The notes: generated from the sequence alone by a model not told the origin. Positions 1 to 12,891 are shown, counted from the stretch's first letter. The stretch: DNA of 64,000 nt from Liolophura sinensis (GCF_032854445.1 NC_088302.1:15185338-15249337); one strand, 5' to 3'. Translations and numbers: made by a program.

Positions 1-2128
1 GACATGGCTTTCCATTCAGATAACGGTGCCTGGATGAGGGCAGTGATATCAATCTGCTATAATAGATACTCTAATGGTATGATCAAACCCTAGCTTGGTT
101 CAATTAAACATTGAGGTCTATTTTCAACAATTTCTGATATTCACCTGCCTCAGTGTTTAGGTGTTGAATTAAAACACCCGGCAGGTTCGTTCTGCAGAGT
201 GCCTTGCCGTTGAAGTTTGCTTTTACATCCTCTCCAAAATGGCGGCAGACACTGATCTCTTGTGTGGACTGAGTGGAGATGGGTCTTTTCGATCACTCCT
301 GCAAGTTTCAATCAATTTGAGGCTAGCTATGTGCAGAAAACATCACAAAATGTTGCCTTTTCTCTCTGCCAAAAGGCGGTGTGCATGCGTGACGCATCGG
401 ATGCATCCAAAATCTGAATTATGTGTGAGCCAACAGACAGAAAACATGGATAAAAAAGCAGTTATGCACACGATAGCAGCAAGCTGTTAAAATTTATTTT
501 TCTCACTCGACTGACTGAGCAAATTGTTCTTTCTATTCTACATCCATGATGACTGATGAAATCATCTTTAAAGTTGTTATTTGACTGATTGCGTGGTCTT
601 GTCTTGTTAGGTTGATTTCCGTATCTTTAGCTGCAGGGTTCTGAAAATTTTGGTACAACCGATTTGCCATGACAACACAAAGTTATTGAGATGAGAAAAA
701 TGGAAATGTTTGTGTGGATTTCAACAACATTTCGACTGGGAATGGATTTACACTTGTAGGAATGGTAATAAAGGTGCTATTCTCTGTAATGCGCACAATA
801 AATTGGCGCATGCCGCCGTTTTGGAGTGGATTTAATGGCCAGCTTCATTCTGCAGTGTCTTGCGGTATGGACTTACCTCGTTCTTGAACTCAACGGTTAA
901 ACGTTGAGGCAGGAAAATACCAGAAATTGTTGAAAATATAATTGATCTAACCCTAGCTCTGAGATCGATTGGCCATATTCCAGGCTTAGCTGCCACATGA
1001 ACTACTGAGATCGATTGGCCATATTCCTGGCTTAGCTTCCACATGAACTCCTGAGATCGATTGGCCATATTCCTGGTTTAGCTGCCACATGAACTCCTGA
1101 GATCGATTGGCCATATTCCTGGCTTAGCTTCCACATGAACTCCAGAGATCGATTGGCCATATTCCTGGCTTAGCTGCCACATGAACTCCTGAGATTGATT
1201 GGCCATATTCCTGGCTTAGCTGCCACATGAACTCCTGAGATCGATTGGCCATATTCCTGGCTTAGCTGCCACATGAACTCCTGAGATCGATTGGCCATAT
1301 TCCTGGCTTAGCTGCCAGATGAACTCCTGAGATCGATTGGCCATATTCCTGGCTTAGCTGCCACATGAACTCCTTGGAATCATTGTATTCATTAATTGTA
1401 TTCACTATCCTGGAACTGGGTCCTGTCGTCTGCGCTGTCTCAAAGTGTCAGAGCAGGTGCATCAAGCAGGATATATAACAGGTGTTCCATGATCTTAAAA
1501 TAATTCTGAATTCATGTCACCTCATTATGCGGGAATAATACCACAGACTATAATGTCGCAGTTAACACACACCAGAACTTCGCAAACTGCCATTTTTGAA
1601 TAACGTAACTTTGTTAAATGGGTGCTATTTCCGAAATTAAGATCATCTTCAGTGTTCATGATAGATTTCTTCTGTTCAATAGTAGAGAAAAATTTAGGTT
1701 AAGATACTCACACAAGTTGTCATTTGTCCTCTTAATGGTCAACATGGTTTTATTTGAACCCCAAATCTTTTGCGTGTTTATCATTTTCTCAACGCTGCTG
1801 AGTGCAGCTGTCTTCAACTGAACATGGTAGTTAGCAAAGTTTGGCTTGCTGCAAATCCGCCAGGTACATATGTGATAATTTTGACGTTATGGTCTTTATT
1901 ATTCACGAATAACTGATACGAAGACAGAATTACCGTAGCCTTAAAGAAAACAATGTTTCTGTAGCATGTCATACAGCTTTGACATATTGAGGACAGCACA
2001 GTTCCATATGGATAGTTTAAGAGGCATGTGTGTACTCTAACCAGTGACTGTGTGAAAAAAAAAACAAAAAAAAAAAAACGTTTTCCATATACATGTATGT
2101 AAATGAGATGTGTTTGTTTATGTTGTAG
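1..2128. other. Non-coding sequence upstream of the visible TACC exons (presumed intron)
   Basis: I recognise no exon here. The stretch presumably lies in introns of the TACC gene whose last exons follow at 2129. Its only clear structure is the 46-bp minisatellite at 959-1376. An open frame at 239-490 has no recognisable protein content. Confidence 0.5.
959..1376. repeat. 46-bp minisatellite, about nine copies
   Basis: The unit reads approximately GAGATCGATTGGCCATATTC followed by CTGGCTTAGCTGCCACATGAAC plus TCCT. About nine near-identical tandem copies are visible, differing at single positions (for example CCAGG/CCTGG and GCTGCC/GCTTCC). The array ends at the sequence CTCCTTGG. Confidence 0.95.
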
Positions 2129-4745
2129 AATGAAGAAACTTTAAAAAAGGCTGTTACAGAACTTAAAGCCAAACTGGAGAAAGCTACACAGAGCTACAAG
2201 GCCCTCAAACAGCAGGCTGAAGAGAAGCTGGAAAAGTGAGCTAATTAGCCGTCAGGTTGAGGTGTAGTTAAGGTAGCTTGTGTAAAGTACAACGACACAA
2301 GAGAAATGTTCCGTCACGGATGTGCTGTATGCATAATAATTACTGCAAATTACAACATTCGTGACTTTGTATTGTGTATTAGAATCAGTGTTAAGGTAAG
2401 TCTTAGGGATGGCATCCTCAAAATTACTGGACAAAATTACTCAAAAATGTATTGGACTACCATATTCAGGACTTCATTGCCTGAAGTTTTACATTCATGT
2501 GCCACCTATCTATAGGCAGACTCTCTGGTCAACACATCTAAGTTTATTTCCTATTACTTGTTCTCGCAAAAGATGCTATCACTTGACAACCGTTGAAAAG
2601 GTAAATGTAGCGAGCTACCTGATTTTATTCTAACTTCAGCCAAACTTTTAAATTTCATTTTAGACAATATTTTTGGATCCTAGAAATTGAAATTTTGAGC
2701 CTCATAAATGTCACCTTTTAGGACTAATGTGATCATATTGGACTTCCAGAACCAAAAACTAATTATTGTGGGGAGACTTTAAATTTTGAACGTACATCAG
2801 ACACATCGTCTCATGTGATTTTGCTTGCCGCCAAGCGAATGGTCCAGTTACTTTTGTGATCATATTAGACTTCCAGCACCAAGAACTAATTATTGTGGGG
2901 AGACTTTAAATTTTGAACGTACATCAGACACATCGTCTCATGTGATTTTGCTTGCCGCCAAGTGAATGGCCCAGTTACTTTTGTGATCATATTGTCTTCA
3001 TTAGTTATGAACAATACAGCGATTAAGACTAAAACAAATGACCAGCACTTTAGGAGGCCCCATGATTCTGGTCACAGGTCTGTAAGACTGATTACAAGAA
3101 CTTCGGACTGTTATCTTTTCATGTGAATCAAAAATTAATCAGTGCTCTTTTAACCTTAGATTAAATTTCTTTTTATTTTCATTAATTACTTTTCAGGGCA
3201 AGAATAAGAGAGGAGAAACAGGAACTGAAAACAAATGCCATTGTCACAAGGCTAGAGGCATCACTTAAAAAGAAAACGGGGGAACTCCAGGCTCTGGAAA
3301 CCACCTTTCAACAAAAGGTATCGCTTGATTTTCATTGATTCATCCACCTAACAGAGCCAGATGTTTTTATAAAGTTTGATTTCTTCTTGGCATCATAAGT
3401 ATCATTTTCAGACCTATATGTCTTATTGAAAGTCTATTTTTACATTCCAAATTCTAGTGAAATACAGCATGTGTTTTCCAGTATCTCAACTTGATCCTTT
3501 CAGTACCTTATGTATTAAGGCTTTTCATACTCTTAAGTATATGAAAATCCACAGTACAGTTTTAAAAAATAGTGCCATTTGGGATTGTTATCAAGTGATG
3601 TAAATGAGTTACAATTAGTCATGGCTAGGGCCCTCACAGCCCTCTCAGTAGTAAACTGGTGCTAAAGCATTTCGGTCAAGTGGTTCTGGGGAAGGGCTTG
3701 GCTTTACTGTAGCCACTCTGTTTTTCTCCAACCATAAACCTGTCCACCACTGTATATGGTAAACCTTAATGTTAGCCACCTGCTGGGGGGTTGGGGGTTG
3801 GGGGAGAGGATTGATCACAGCAGACATGTGGCAGATAGTTCAGGGAGCCTCCGCAGGTGACAGATGGCCAGAGGTGGCAAGAGACTGCATTGCCGACAGA
3901 ACTCTTGAATAATTACAGCAACTTTTTGAAACATTCTGAGAGAACTAAAGTGAGTAGAGAAATAATTTGTACGTTTTTTTTCAATCTTGCATCTTTAGCC
4001 AAACAAACAAATCATTAAAGTGTCATTTTTATAATACATGTAATTGTGTGCACCAGAAAAATTGTATGCCCCAAATTCCACCCCCCAAAAAAGTGCTTCA
4101 GAGGTCAAAAACGTTGAAGATTTACAATATAAATCAAAAGTCACATATTTATACCTGTCAAGTATTCTTGAGTATACTGTTGCACACAAGTCAAATAATA
4201 AATAAATTGATGTTCAGTGCTTTAAACTGTACATAATAATATTTCACTTATCGATGATAAAGTTTGTGGGTGAATGAGCCAGAAGGCTGTCACATGTACC
4301 ATGCCAGTTGACAAACATCTTGGACCATGATCAGTAGATCTACACCCAATTCAGACTGATCTTTATTCAAACACAAAAGCTTTTTTATCAATGACCATTG
4401 GTTCCACAATAAAGCCAACAGAATGTGGATTCAACCACATGATCTGATAGGGAAATGGGCAGTTCAGCTGGATCTGGACTCTAAACACATATCCTCAAGA
4501 TGCTCAGTCAAGATGGTGTCCTGCACTCAGTCAGGAGATTTCAGAAATTTGAGGAACCAACCGAGACAGCAACTTGTAGAGCTGCTTTATGTTGCAGCTA
4601 ATGAACTGAAAACAGTGTACTGGTGTTTTTTTCCCAAGCAACCTACTTGTATAATGATAATTTTCTTTCTGTTCCTCAACAGATGAAACAGAATGAAGAA
4701 CTCGCTCAGCTCTGTGATGAACTGATCACGAAAGTTGGAGACTGA
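2129..4745 (+). CDS. TACC: TACC family protein, last three coding exons (5' part outside window)
   Basis: This is the C-terminal end of a transforming acidic coiled-coil protein, a family that binds the centrosome and microtubule plus ends and partners with chTOG/XMAP215 and Aurora A. The exons are 2129-2235, 3197-3317 and 4683-4745, each with AG acceptor and GT donor, and the phases agree (2, then 0). The translation is a continuous heptad-rich coiled coil: NEETLKKAVTELKAKLEKA, then ARIREEKQELKTNAIV, then MKQNEELAQLCDELITKVGD and stop. This order and the ending with NEEL, C-D-L/EL-I and K resemble the end of the TACC domain in animals. Upstream exons lie before the window or were not recognised in 1-2128. 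Family assignment is from remembered similarity; which TACC paralogue this is cannot be said. Confidence 0.88.
2729..2980. repeat. 126-bp tandem duplication in a TACC intron
   Basis: Two copies begin at GTGATCATATTGGACTTCCA (about 2729) and GTGATCATATTAGACTTCCA (about 2855). Both run through AATTATTGTGGGGAGACTTT and CTTGCCGCCAAG. A third start, GTGATCATATTG, at about 2981 is cut short. Confidence 0.9.
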
Positions 4746-4790
4746 TCATGAAGGTTGAAACTGATCATGAAAGTTGGAGACTGCTCCACT
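4721..4790 (+). repeat. 24-bp tandem triplication covering the TACC stop codon
   Basis: The unit ACTGATCACGAAAGTTGGAG, encoding LITKVGD with the stop, is repeated twice more just after the stop as ACTGATCATGAAGGTTGAA and ACTGATCATGAAAGTTGGAG. The first copy is coding and the next two lie in the 3' UTR. Confidence 0.9.
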
Positions 4791-5244
4791 GGAAAGTTTC
4801 CTGCAGTATTTATGTAGTGTAGAAACCAGTAGGATGCAGTTATTTCTGTAAGTTTTATGATGATTTTATGCGAGTGCAAGGCCTCCAAAGTCGAAGCCGA
4901 TAACAAAAAGCAACGACAACAAAAAGTAGAAAAGCATAGAAGTCAGACTGTTTTAAAACCGACAAAAAGATATTTTTATGTTCTCTAAAAGTGCTTTTGT
5001 CAGAACTTTTATTGTTTTGTCGTGTATTATCATGTTCGTTATACATGTACATAGTTGTAAAACTTAGTCCGAAAATCTCAGATGATTAAAATACAGGAAG
5101 TCTGCACAAACCAATTTGTAGCATTTTATTCAGACACCCGCAATTCATTGAGCCAGTCAAAAATGTTCTTAAAATAAAAAAAAAATATTTTATCGAGTTA
5201 ATATTTCTGTCATTATTTTATGTGTGTTTGTGTTGATAGTTTGT

Positions 5245-5250
5245 AATAAA
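5245..5250 (+). terminator. PolyA signal of the TACC gene
   Basis: An AATAAA hexamer lies 500 bases after the TACC stop codon, followed by AT/GT-rich sequence. It is the first canonical hexamer that I see downstream. Confidence 0.55.
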
Positions 5251-5516
5251 AAGTCTATTAAGGCCAAAGGTTTGAAACTAGAAGTCCCAAGAATGTATAC
5301 AAAGAGATTAAATTTGAAGCATGAATGAGAAGCAGTACTTGGTTATGGCCCCTGACCGATATGGTGCCATGCCATCTGGCTATCCAAATTGTGGCATGCA
5401 CATCTTGGTCATGGTACATGATTGGAATACTGATTTCACTCTGTGGCCTAAAACCCACCTTGCGTTTTTCCTACATCATTGAAAACTGTTGACCACTTCT
5501 CTTTTTATGATTCCGT

Positions 5517-5690
5517 CCTATTTTCATACTTCATACACTTTCTTAGTTCTTTGGTAAGTTGTGTTAAATGTCGTTTAGGGAATTGGCCTGGTGATTGATT
5601 ATTGACCTGTAACGTGCTTATTGGTTGACGGCTGGTATACGAATGTCTGTTTCGACGCATAGATTTGAGAGTTGTTTCCCATTCATGTCT
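5517..5690 (+). repeat. Unclassified interspersed repeat (family B), copy 1
   Basis: It contains GATTATTGACCTGTAACGTG and GGTTGACGGCTGGTATACGA, ending in TGTCTGTTTCGACGCATAGA. Related copies are at 16245-16352, 24518-24640 (minus), 29660-29707 (minus, end only) and 35928-36068. I see no tRNA promoter boxes or inverted ends. Confidence 0.75.
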
Positions 5691-5837
5691 CGGTGTATTT
5701 GTGTACAGACTTTGGAGGTCCAGTTTGAAAGCATGTTCAAAGTGTACTCCAACCAGTTTCATGTGTCCTGCAAAATGCTTCCTTGGTGCTGGCCTGATGA
5801 CATCAATTTTTTTTTTCTGTGAATAAAATACAAATTA

Positions 5838-6048
5838 TTTTTTTTTTTTTATATGATTGGTGTTTTACGCCGCACTCAAGACTATTTCACTTATATGACG
5901 GCAGCCAGCATTATAGTGGGAGGAAACGGGGCAGAGCCCAGAGGAAACCCACGACCATCCGCAGGTTGGTAGCAGACATTCCCACGCAAGTCCAGAGAGG
6001 AAGACTTCCGGCTGGACTTGGACTCACAGCGACTGAATTGGTGAAAAA
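5838..6048 (-). mobile_element. tRNA-derived SINE, family 1, minus orientation
   Basis: Read on the plus strand it starts with the T-rich reversed tail and GATTGGTGTTTTACGCCGCA, then TTCACTTATATGACGGCAGC, the GGGAGGAAAC block, ACCATCCGCAGG and GACTCACAGCGACTGAATTG. It matches the longer copies at 53812-54045 and, reversed, 50066-50316. The head is truncated. Confidence 0.85.
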
Positions 6049-6808
6049 ACAAATTAAGAATGAGATGAATGTTCTACAGTATGTATGTGGCAAGTAGGCG
6101 CATAGTGATGTCACTGCTTCTTTTTAGTTGTGGAGAATCTGGCTGCAATATGTTTTGCAAAGATTTTTGCAGTTTTCTAATGAAAAGCCACTTACTTTCA
6201 TTTGAAACGGCCTCATCTCGGCGAAAGAACAACAACAACAGTTGTATGGCGATTACTTGACAGAAATCTACAAAAGGGGTTCAGCATTGTTGCAAGTTAA
6301 CTTACATTAAATAACGCTTGAAATCATTTTTGTTAAATAACGAATGAGAATCATGGCATTTTGGGGGATGCCTTTCATCGCCAAATGTGAAAAAAAAAAA
6401 AATTATCAAGGGGAATAAGTCAAGGTAGAGTTACACCTGTAAATGAAGTTACCTCCCATGAAAAATTTAAACTTTTCCATTTAATTAACTATTTTTTTTT
6501 TGGATCCGAAATAAATTAAACGTTTCAGAATATGTGCCGTTACATAAATGTGTACGCCATCTGGTTTTCTCCTGTCAGACTGTGTTACTGCAATGTACTG
6601 ATCATAATGTTGCATTTAAATAAAATGAATTTACAAATTAATTTCGTAACAAATTTTTCTGATAGAGGAAATTACATTTTACAGGAATCCTGCAAAAAGG
6701 TTGAAAAATAGGACTGATTTTTTTTTTCAAAAACAAAAACATGCTGACAAGCATTGGTCCATTATTTTGAGGGCAATTGTTCTAAATATAATGTTTGATA
6801 AACTCTAG

Positions 6809-6913
6809 ATACAGCCGGAAGAGACCAAACTGATTCTAGCAGCTACACCAAGGCAGATAAAAAGAATTACGGAAGGAGACCAACAAGAGTCATGGCCGCT
6901 AAGGAAGATGGCT
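6809..6913 (+). other. Possible orphan terminal exon (unassigned)
   Basis: After an acceptor-like CTCTAG there is an open frame of about 34 codons ending in TAG. It is charged and protein-like: IQPEETKLILAATPRQIKRI, then TEGDQQESWPLRKMAKEK. No partner exon was found, and 34 open codons can arise by chance. It could be a distal alternative last exon of TACC, a retrocopy fragment or noise. Confidence 0.15.
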
Positions 6914-7544
6914 AAAGAAAAATAGTATTTACTACAAAATCTGATGAGTGGCTAAAGTGACTTGCTAAAAAAAAAATACTGACCCAGAGGAAGCCCTGCA
7001 TAGTGATATATGACGTTAATTTTTTTAACGGAGCCAAGGCCGGGTAAAAAAATGTATTGCATTACAGAGGTGAACAGCAGTTATTTTCTGCAAAAGCAAG
7101 CGTACTATTCAAAATCCATGCATGCAAATTAAAGCATCTATAGTTCAGACTTGAAATATAGTCTGTAATTTGCACCATGGTATGGTTAAACTAACCTTGA
7201 AAATGACAAAAAAAAAAAACTCCTGGAAAATTCCTTGAATTTCATTTTCATATACCTGTACGAACTATGTCCTAACTACGGAACACATCTCTTGAATGCC
7301 ATGACAAAATCACCAGTCCCACACTCTCACAGCATACTGTCATTGGGTGTTGACAAATACTTGGCCTATTCATTTTACATTCTAAACCATGTGATGAAGT
7401 TCCAATAGTGTCAGTATTTGAACACTTAGGCCTGATCCACTCATGTTCTGCTCATCTACCTCTTATGTCATCCTACACCTGGCACACATACCAAATACTG
7501 TTATTTTGAGCCTTTTGCATTACTGATATTCTTTTTGTCTATAG

Positions 7545-7711
7545 GTTACCACTCACTCACTCACTCATTCACTCATATATTCGTTCACTCACTCACTCAC
7601 TTACTTATTCGTTCACTCACTCACTCACTCGTTCATTCAATCACTTCACTCACTCAATTGTTCACTTACTTATTCACTCACTTACTCACTCACTCACTCA
7701 CTCACTCTTGC
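7545..7711. repeat. CACT-rich simple repeat
   Basis: Degenerate (ACTC)n/(CACT)n tetranucleotide array, interrupted by TTCATTC, TTATTCG and similar variants. The open frame across it (Thr/His/Ser/Leu-rich) is only a by-product of the repeat. Confidence 0.9.
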
Positions 7712-8227
7712 ATGAATGGTCTGACTATTACATACAATATCCATTCACATCTGCATTTAAGAGTAATACCAACACGTAGCGAAACATCCCCAATTTGAAT
7801 AACACCCCCATTGTCCTCCATGCGAAATAAGACTGACAGCTTTCACATTTAAATGAAATATTCTTCGCCAGGTATGCCAATAAAATAAATTAACAAATAC
7901 ATATTATTGCAAGTTCAAAATGGGTCTTCATCTATGGTCCTTCTAGAGTATTATGTCCTCTCTCTTGATGAGGCGAAAAGTTTTACTCAAATTTGGGCGG
8001 AGCGCACCTCACCGATTATTAAGCACAAAGTTCTCAGTCACACAAAGTGTGCAGAGTGACATGAAGTTGTACACTGTCAGGTTAGTTTTTCACGTTTTGA
8101 TCTGTTTTAGGAGTTTGCAGTCTTTGCGGTATCTGATTGCTTTCTTGTTTTAAAATTCATCGTGGCAAGTGTTCATCCTATATATCTCTCAGAACAGTAT
8201 CGCATGTTTCAAAATTCTAACCCGAAG

Positions 8228-8300
8228 GAAAAACATGCACCCGATGGGTTTTACGTCGTACTTAACAATGTTTCAAATATGAAATATACGACGAGTCATT
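8228..8300 (-). mobile_element. SINE-like fragment (family 2 tail)
   Basis: GGGTTTTACGTCGTACTTAACAATG followed by a diverged ATGAAATATACGACGAG resembles the TTTAACGTCGTACTTAACAA...CATATGACGATGAA end of the family 2 element at 40807-41150. Confidence 0.5.
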
Positions 8301-8611
8301 AGGTATGTGTACATATATACTGTGTTTTTTTGTGACAGGTACCTGGCATATCCTATACCAAACTATATTCAACTTTCTGATTCACTATGGCAGTCAACAA
8401 CTACTATAGCATGAAAACTTTTTATAAGCGCTGTATACCTATGCAGGGCAGCAGAAAGTGAAATCATGCATGCATTGGGGGCATACATAGTTAATTTTGG
8501 GCTTGAGTTTTTTTTCTACTTTGTAACAGTATGTAACTAGTCGAGTGGATGGCGAAAGCTGAACACAAAGCAATACGGGGGGTATATCCTCCTGTCTTTT
8601 CTTTTGTGACA

Positions 8612-8991
8612 GTCATACCTGTTGGAAGACACCGGTGTCTGAATTTATCTAATCCTATACCCATATGACTGTTGTAGCCATACTTGCTGGAAGACACCGG
8701 TGTCTGAATTTATCTAATCCTATACCCATATGACTGTTGTAGCCATACCTGCTGGAAGACATCGGTGTCTGAATTTATCTTATCCTATACCCATATGACT
8801 GTTGTAGTCATACCTGTTGGAAGACACCGGTGTCTGGATTTATCTTATCCTATACCCATGTGACTGCTGTAGTCATACCTTTTGGAAGACACCGGTGTCT
8901 GGATTTATCTTATCCTATACCCATGTGACTGTTGTAGTCATACCTTTTGGAAGACACCAGTGTCTGGATTTATCTTATCCTATACCCATAT
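8612..8991. repeat. 65-bp minisatellite with a perfect 14-bp palindrome in each unit
   Basis: Six copies with an exact 65-bp spacing; ACCGG or its variants fall at 8631, 8696, 8761, 8826, 8891 and 8956. Each unit carries AGACACCGGTGTCT, which equals its own reverse complement; two units have one substitution in it. The rest of the unit is GGATTTATCTTATCCTATAC, CCATATGACTGTTGTAGTCA and TACCTGTTGGA. Confidence 0.95.
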
Positions 8992-10499
8992 GCGTTTCAG
9001 ATGTACTGGACATTGTTAAATAATTTCATTTTTCTTGAAATTAATATTTATAGAATATACGCTACATGTTAATACTACTTCATTTTTAAATGTTAGTATG
9101 AAATACATTCCCACATTCTGCGGTCTATATCCCTGAAATAAACTTACCTTACAACAAACCCATTTCAACAATCATGTAACAGTTCAGCAACTGTGCAATT
9201 AGTCCCGATATACTAAATTTCACTCGGCCTTGAAGGCAGCCGGTGTGTTCGTCGAACGATCATTGTTTTTTTGGCTTTGACGGGCAAGCCTGTATGATAA
9301 TTACAGCATTTATATATATCTCCATACCATATCGTATCATATCATATCATATCACCTATGTTATTAAGGGAGACAATCAGAGTACTTTTAGATACAGGCT
9401 ATCTCACGCTTGACTGGATGCAGTGGACCGCACCAGACCGCTCCCACGCTTGTACTGGCACTTGGAGCTAAGATAGTGAGGCATATATAACCTATATAAC
9501 GCAGGACTAAGAGCCACCCAGTTGTGGCATGGAAAAATCGCCAGTGTTGTTCACCCATGTTATATGCCGTACACGGCAGCCGTTCTGAAAATCAGTATTG
9601 ACCGCATTAAGTGTCATCTGTAATCCTATACATCTTTCTGTATGGACCGCGCCCTCGGCTGACGCGCACCACTGCCCTGGCAAGATTGAAGGTGTGGTCA
9701 GTGGTTGTCAGTGTGCAGGCCATGTGGTTAGGGGAGTAACGGGCAAGGGTGGGCAAAGTTGACCTTACAGTGTGTATCGGCACGAGTGGGCTTTATTACG
9801 GAGGTACGTATATGCATGCGCTGTAACCTGTTGATGGCGTGTAGAAATGTGTAGATCCATACAGACTCTTGTAACGAACAATGACTGACAGCTGTTTAAG
9901 GTACAGTCCATTGTAAAGGCCGTGCTCTAGGGGATACAGTGCATGTGTGACAGTCAGTGTATACTGTAGGCAGGGCCCGATGCGTGTACAAACATAGGCT
10001 TTATACACTACGGTGCACGAAGTGCGGTATCATAGAACACCCGCGATTTTAGGCTAATTATGGTACCTGTAAGGCCTATACGTGTGGTTATGGATAGGGT
10101 TTTTTTTTTTTAAATCTTCATGCGCAGTACATTGGGATGCCAGGCCTAAAGGGTATGCTGTATTACCGTTATATACATGTAGGTATTGTAACTGTTTCCA
10201 CTAGCTGTTGTAGTATACATGTCAGCACTTATGTAAAGGGTACATTATGTTTATACAACCGTCACAATATGGCTGGTATAAGATGCAAAGACTGCGTTAT
10301 CTAGGTTATGATTCGACCCCACCGAATGCTAGACATGCCTCTCAAAACCCGCCCCAGTTTGCTCTCTGTTGAGTACTATGCACGGATTTAAAAAGCAGGT
10401 TATTACAAGGGCTGCCTGACCTAATTCAAGTCGGTTTCTATGGCAACGCGTTATAGCGGCGCGGCGCGAATAACAAACTGCCGGAATACGCCTGAGACT

Positions 10500-10680
10500 G
10501 TTTCATTGCATGGCCTAATGCTTAGAGCGTGTTCCTCAAAGTCGGGAGACCACTGATCAAACTCTGGTCGCTCAGCACTGATAGGTTAGGACTAGGAAAC
10601 AGGATTGATTGATCAGGTGTCAGTATAGTGTGACTGGATGGGATGTCATGTGTGGTGTCTCCCCGTTGTCATAAGACTGA
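10500..10680 (+). mobile_element. tRNA-derived SINE-like element (another family)
   Basis: ATGCTTAGAGCGTGTTCCTC resembles a pol III A box region, and GATCAAACTCTGGTCG resembles a B box. The 3' part reads GGTGTCAGTATAGTGTGACT then GGATGGGATGTCATGTGTGG. A related short piece, GGTATCAGTATAATGTGACA, occurs at about 58048. Confidence 0.5.
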
Positions 10681-12891
10681 AAAAGTACTAGGTAAAACCC
10701 AAAGCATACAATAGAATATATACGTAATATATATGTGAATGTCATAAGTTATGTTTTGTTTTGAATGAAAATATATATATTTCTGTACCTTTTTGATTGA
10801 TGTTTGTTGCTCACTACAGAATACTTCATTGACCAATTAGCCATCAAGCTAATGACCTGTTCACATCTGAGGAAACCCATGTTCTCCATATTGAGAACGT
10901 AGTATAGGCCCTTATCACTGGCTGAATCGTAGAAAGCCCTGTATATATTCTTGTTGATCACTGTACTCCTGTACAAAATCAATTGCATACATTAACGTAC
11001 AAAGAAATCTAAGTGCAGTATTAAGTATGCAACATTAACCTGATTTTCTTCAAGGATGGGAGCCAAGCGCGCCGGATATGCCCCCTGGTGTTGGTAACTC
11101 GGTATTTACTTTGTCAAGTAGCTTTCCTTTGTCTACCGGCAGGCCTATATTTCCCTTTTTAAGAGCGTAATAGTTTTCTTACTTCATGTTTTAACATGAT
11201 CATACTGTGCACGGTGACGCAGGCCAGTCACAGTGTAAGTACATGTACACTATTGTTTCACAGGAAAGCCATGTTGAAGACACCTTACATGGCGTCCAAC
11301 CAGTACATGGCCAATATACACGTATGCTAAACATATTTACAGCCTTAGACACGGCATGACTCGGGGTTGAAGCAAGGCCTTCTCAGTTACGAATTAAAAG
11401 GGCTGTTCTCGCTCGGTCGTCATTGTGGTGTCATGTAACAGTTTGTTAGAAATATGATATACGCATCCTTTGAAATATATCCCACCAGTATTGTAGTAAG
11501 GTTACAGATTTACAATATGTCGGTCTAAACCTTTGACAACAAAGCACGTCTCCCATATACTCAGTCTCACCACGTGCATAGTGTTATTTTTGTGACATGG
11601 AAAGTTTAATTCTTTATTTTATATATACACAATCAAGCTGGAAAAAAAGGATATTGTTTATTTTACTATGTAAATATTGGTGTATAGGCATACAACGGCT
11701 TGACTCGTCTGAACAGGTTGTCAGTGTATAGCATGTCTGTACACATATTTCTCTGAGCATTGCACTGTCATATCTAGTCTTGTTGCCCTATTTCTCAACG
11801 CCGATGTGCACAGTCTATTTCCGTTGGTTTGACCTGTTGACCTTTGAAAAGTTAGCGTCAAAAACATATAAAGCTGTGGAGAGTTTGTAATGGGTTTACA
11901 CAATGCCATATATGGACTGAAGTTCAATACAATGCCAACGGGGCAACCTCAAATCACCCACACAGAGATTCGGGTCCTGCTATCCAGAGAAATTATTTAC
12001 GTTGTGGAGATTTATTTAATCGACCTACTCAAGAATATTTCATTTCTATGACGGCGGCAAGGTGTACGGGCGTAGGCCTATAGGGATTAAGCCGTAATGT
12101 TCCGGCAGGAAGACTGATTAGGTCATATGTTCCAAGTGATCACCATTCTTCAGCCAATATTAATATTGTGACATTGCACCTTTTCCTGAAAATTATGTGT
12201 CGGGATTTTGTTGCTGTGCAGCAAACAGACGACCATGGCACAATGCTACATTCATCACGAAATTGAACATTTATTGGTTAGAAAGATTTCAAAACTTCCT
12301 GATTGTAAAATATTGCGGCGAATTCAAATATTTCATTTATGGCAACAAACTTAGATTGAAAGTTTAAATTTGTCTGTTTATATCTACATGAAGACTGAAC
12401 GTACATGTTGTTAGCGCATCTCTTTAAATACTATGAATCCTGTATGGCAATAGAAGTAATTCTTTGACAGAAATGTACTTAATGTTCCAGATTTGTCTAA
12501 TGGGATAACTGTGTATGGATAGACAGTTCCTGTGTTCAACTTCACGTCAGTTGTTCACCCTCCATCGAATTACAGGTTTAAAAAATGACTGGCGTAAAAG
12601 AGTCTTTGCCGCTGCCTGAACAGCTTTCCAAAGTTCTTGTATTTCGTTTTCATGTGTGGAACCCTGACAAAGGAAAATTTGTTTAAATGTCTGTCTTTAT
12701 CTTTATCCCTAGATATCCCTTACTTGATCAGATATAAATCTACAGACTGGATACCGACGCAACTAAAGATTCGGTACCTGGATGATGTGTGTACATGTCT
12801 AACCTCTAGGAATCAGGATCACTCCAGTTGCTGATGATCAGAGATGTGAATTGTTTAGAACTTGGGACTTCGTAACTACGAATAGACAGCC

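Larger units (their letters stand above)
5271..12891. other. Intergenic region between TACC and the SLC27 gene
   Basis: No gene is recognised. The region holds one copy of the unclassified repeat (5517-5690), SINE copies (5838-6048, 10500-10680), a SINE-like fragment near 8228-8300, a CACT-rich simple repeat (7545-7711) and a 65-bp minisatellite (8612-8991). A possible orphan terminal exon at 6809-6910 is listed separately. The remainder is AT-rich DNA without structure that I can name. Confidence 0.6.

Noticed and set aside
5819-6114. Open frames on both strands
   Set aside because: Both are within a family 1 SINE copy.
7535-7798. Thr/His/Ser-rich frame
   Set aside because: Encoded by the CACT simple repeat.
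8612-8991. CRISPR-like regular array
   Set aside because: Units repeat over their whole length with no unique spacers, and the DNA is eukaryotic.
8817-9023. Repeat frame over the 65-bp array
   Set aside because: Minisatellite-derived, with no codon-use or conservation signal.
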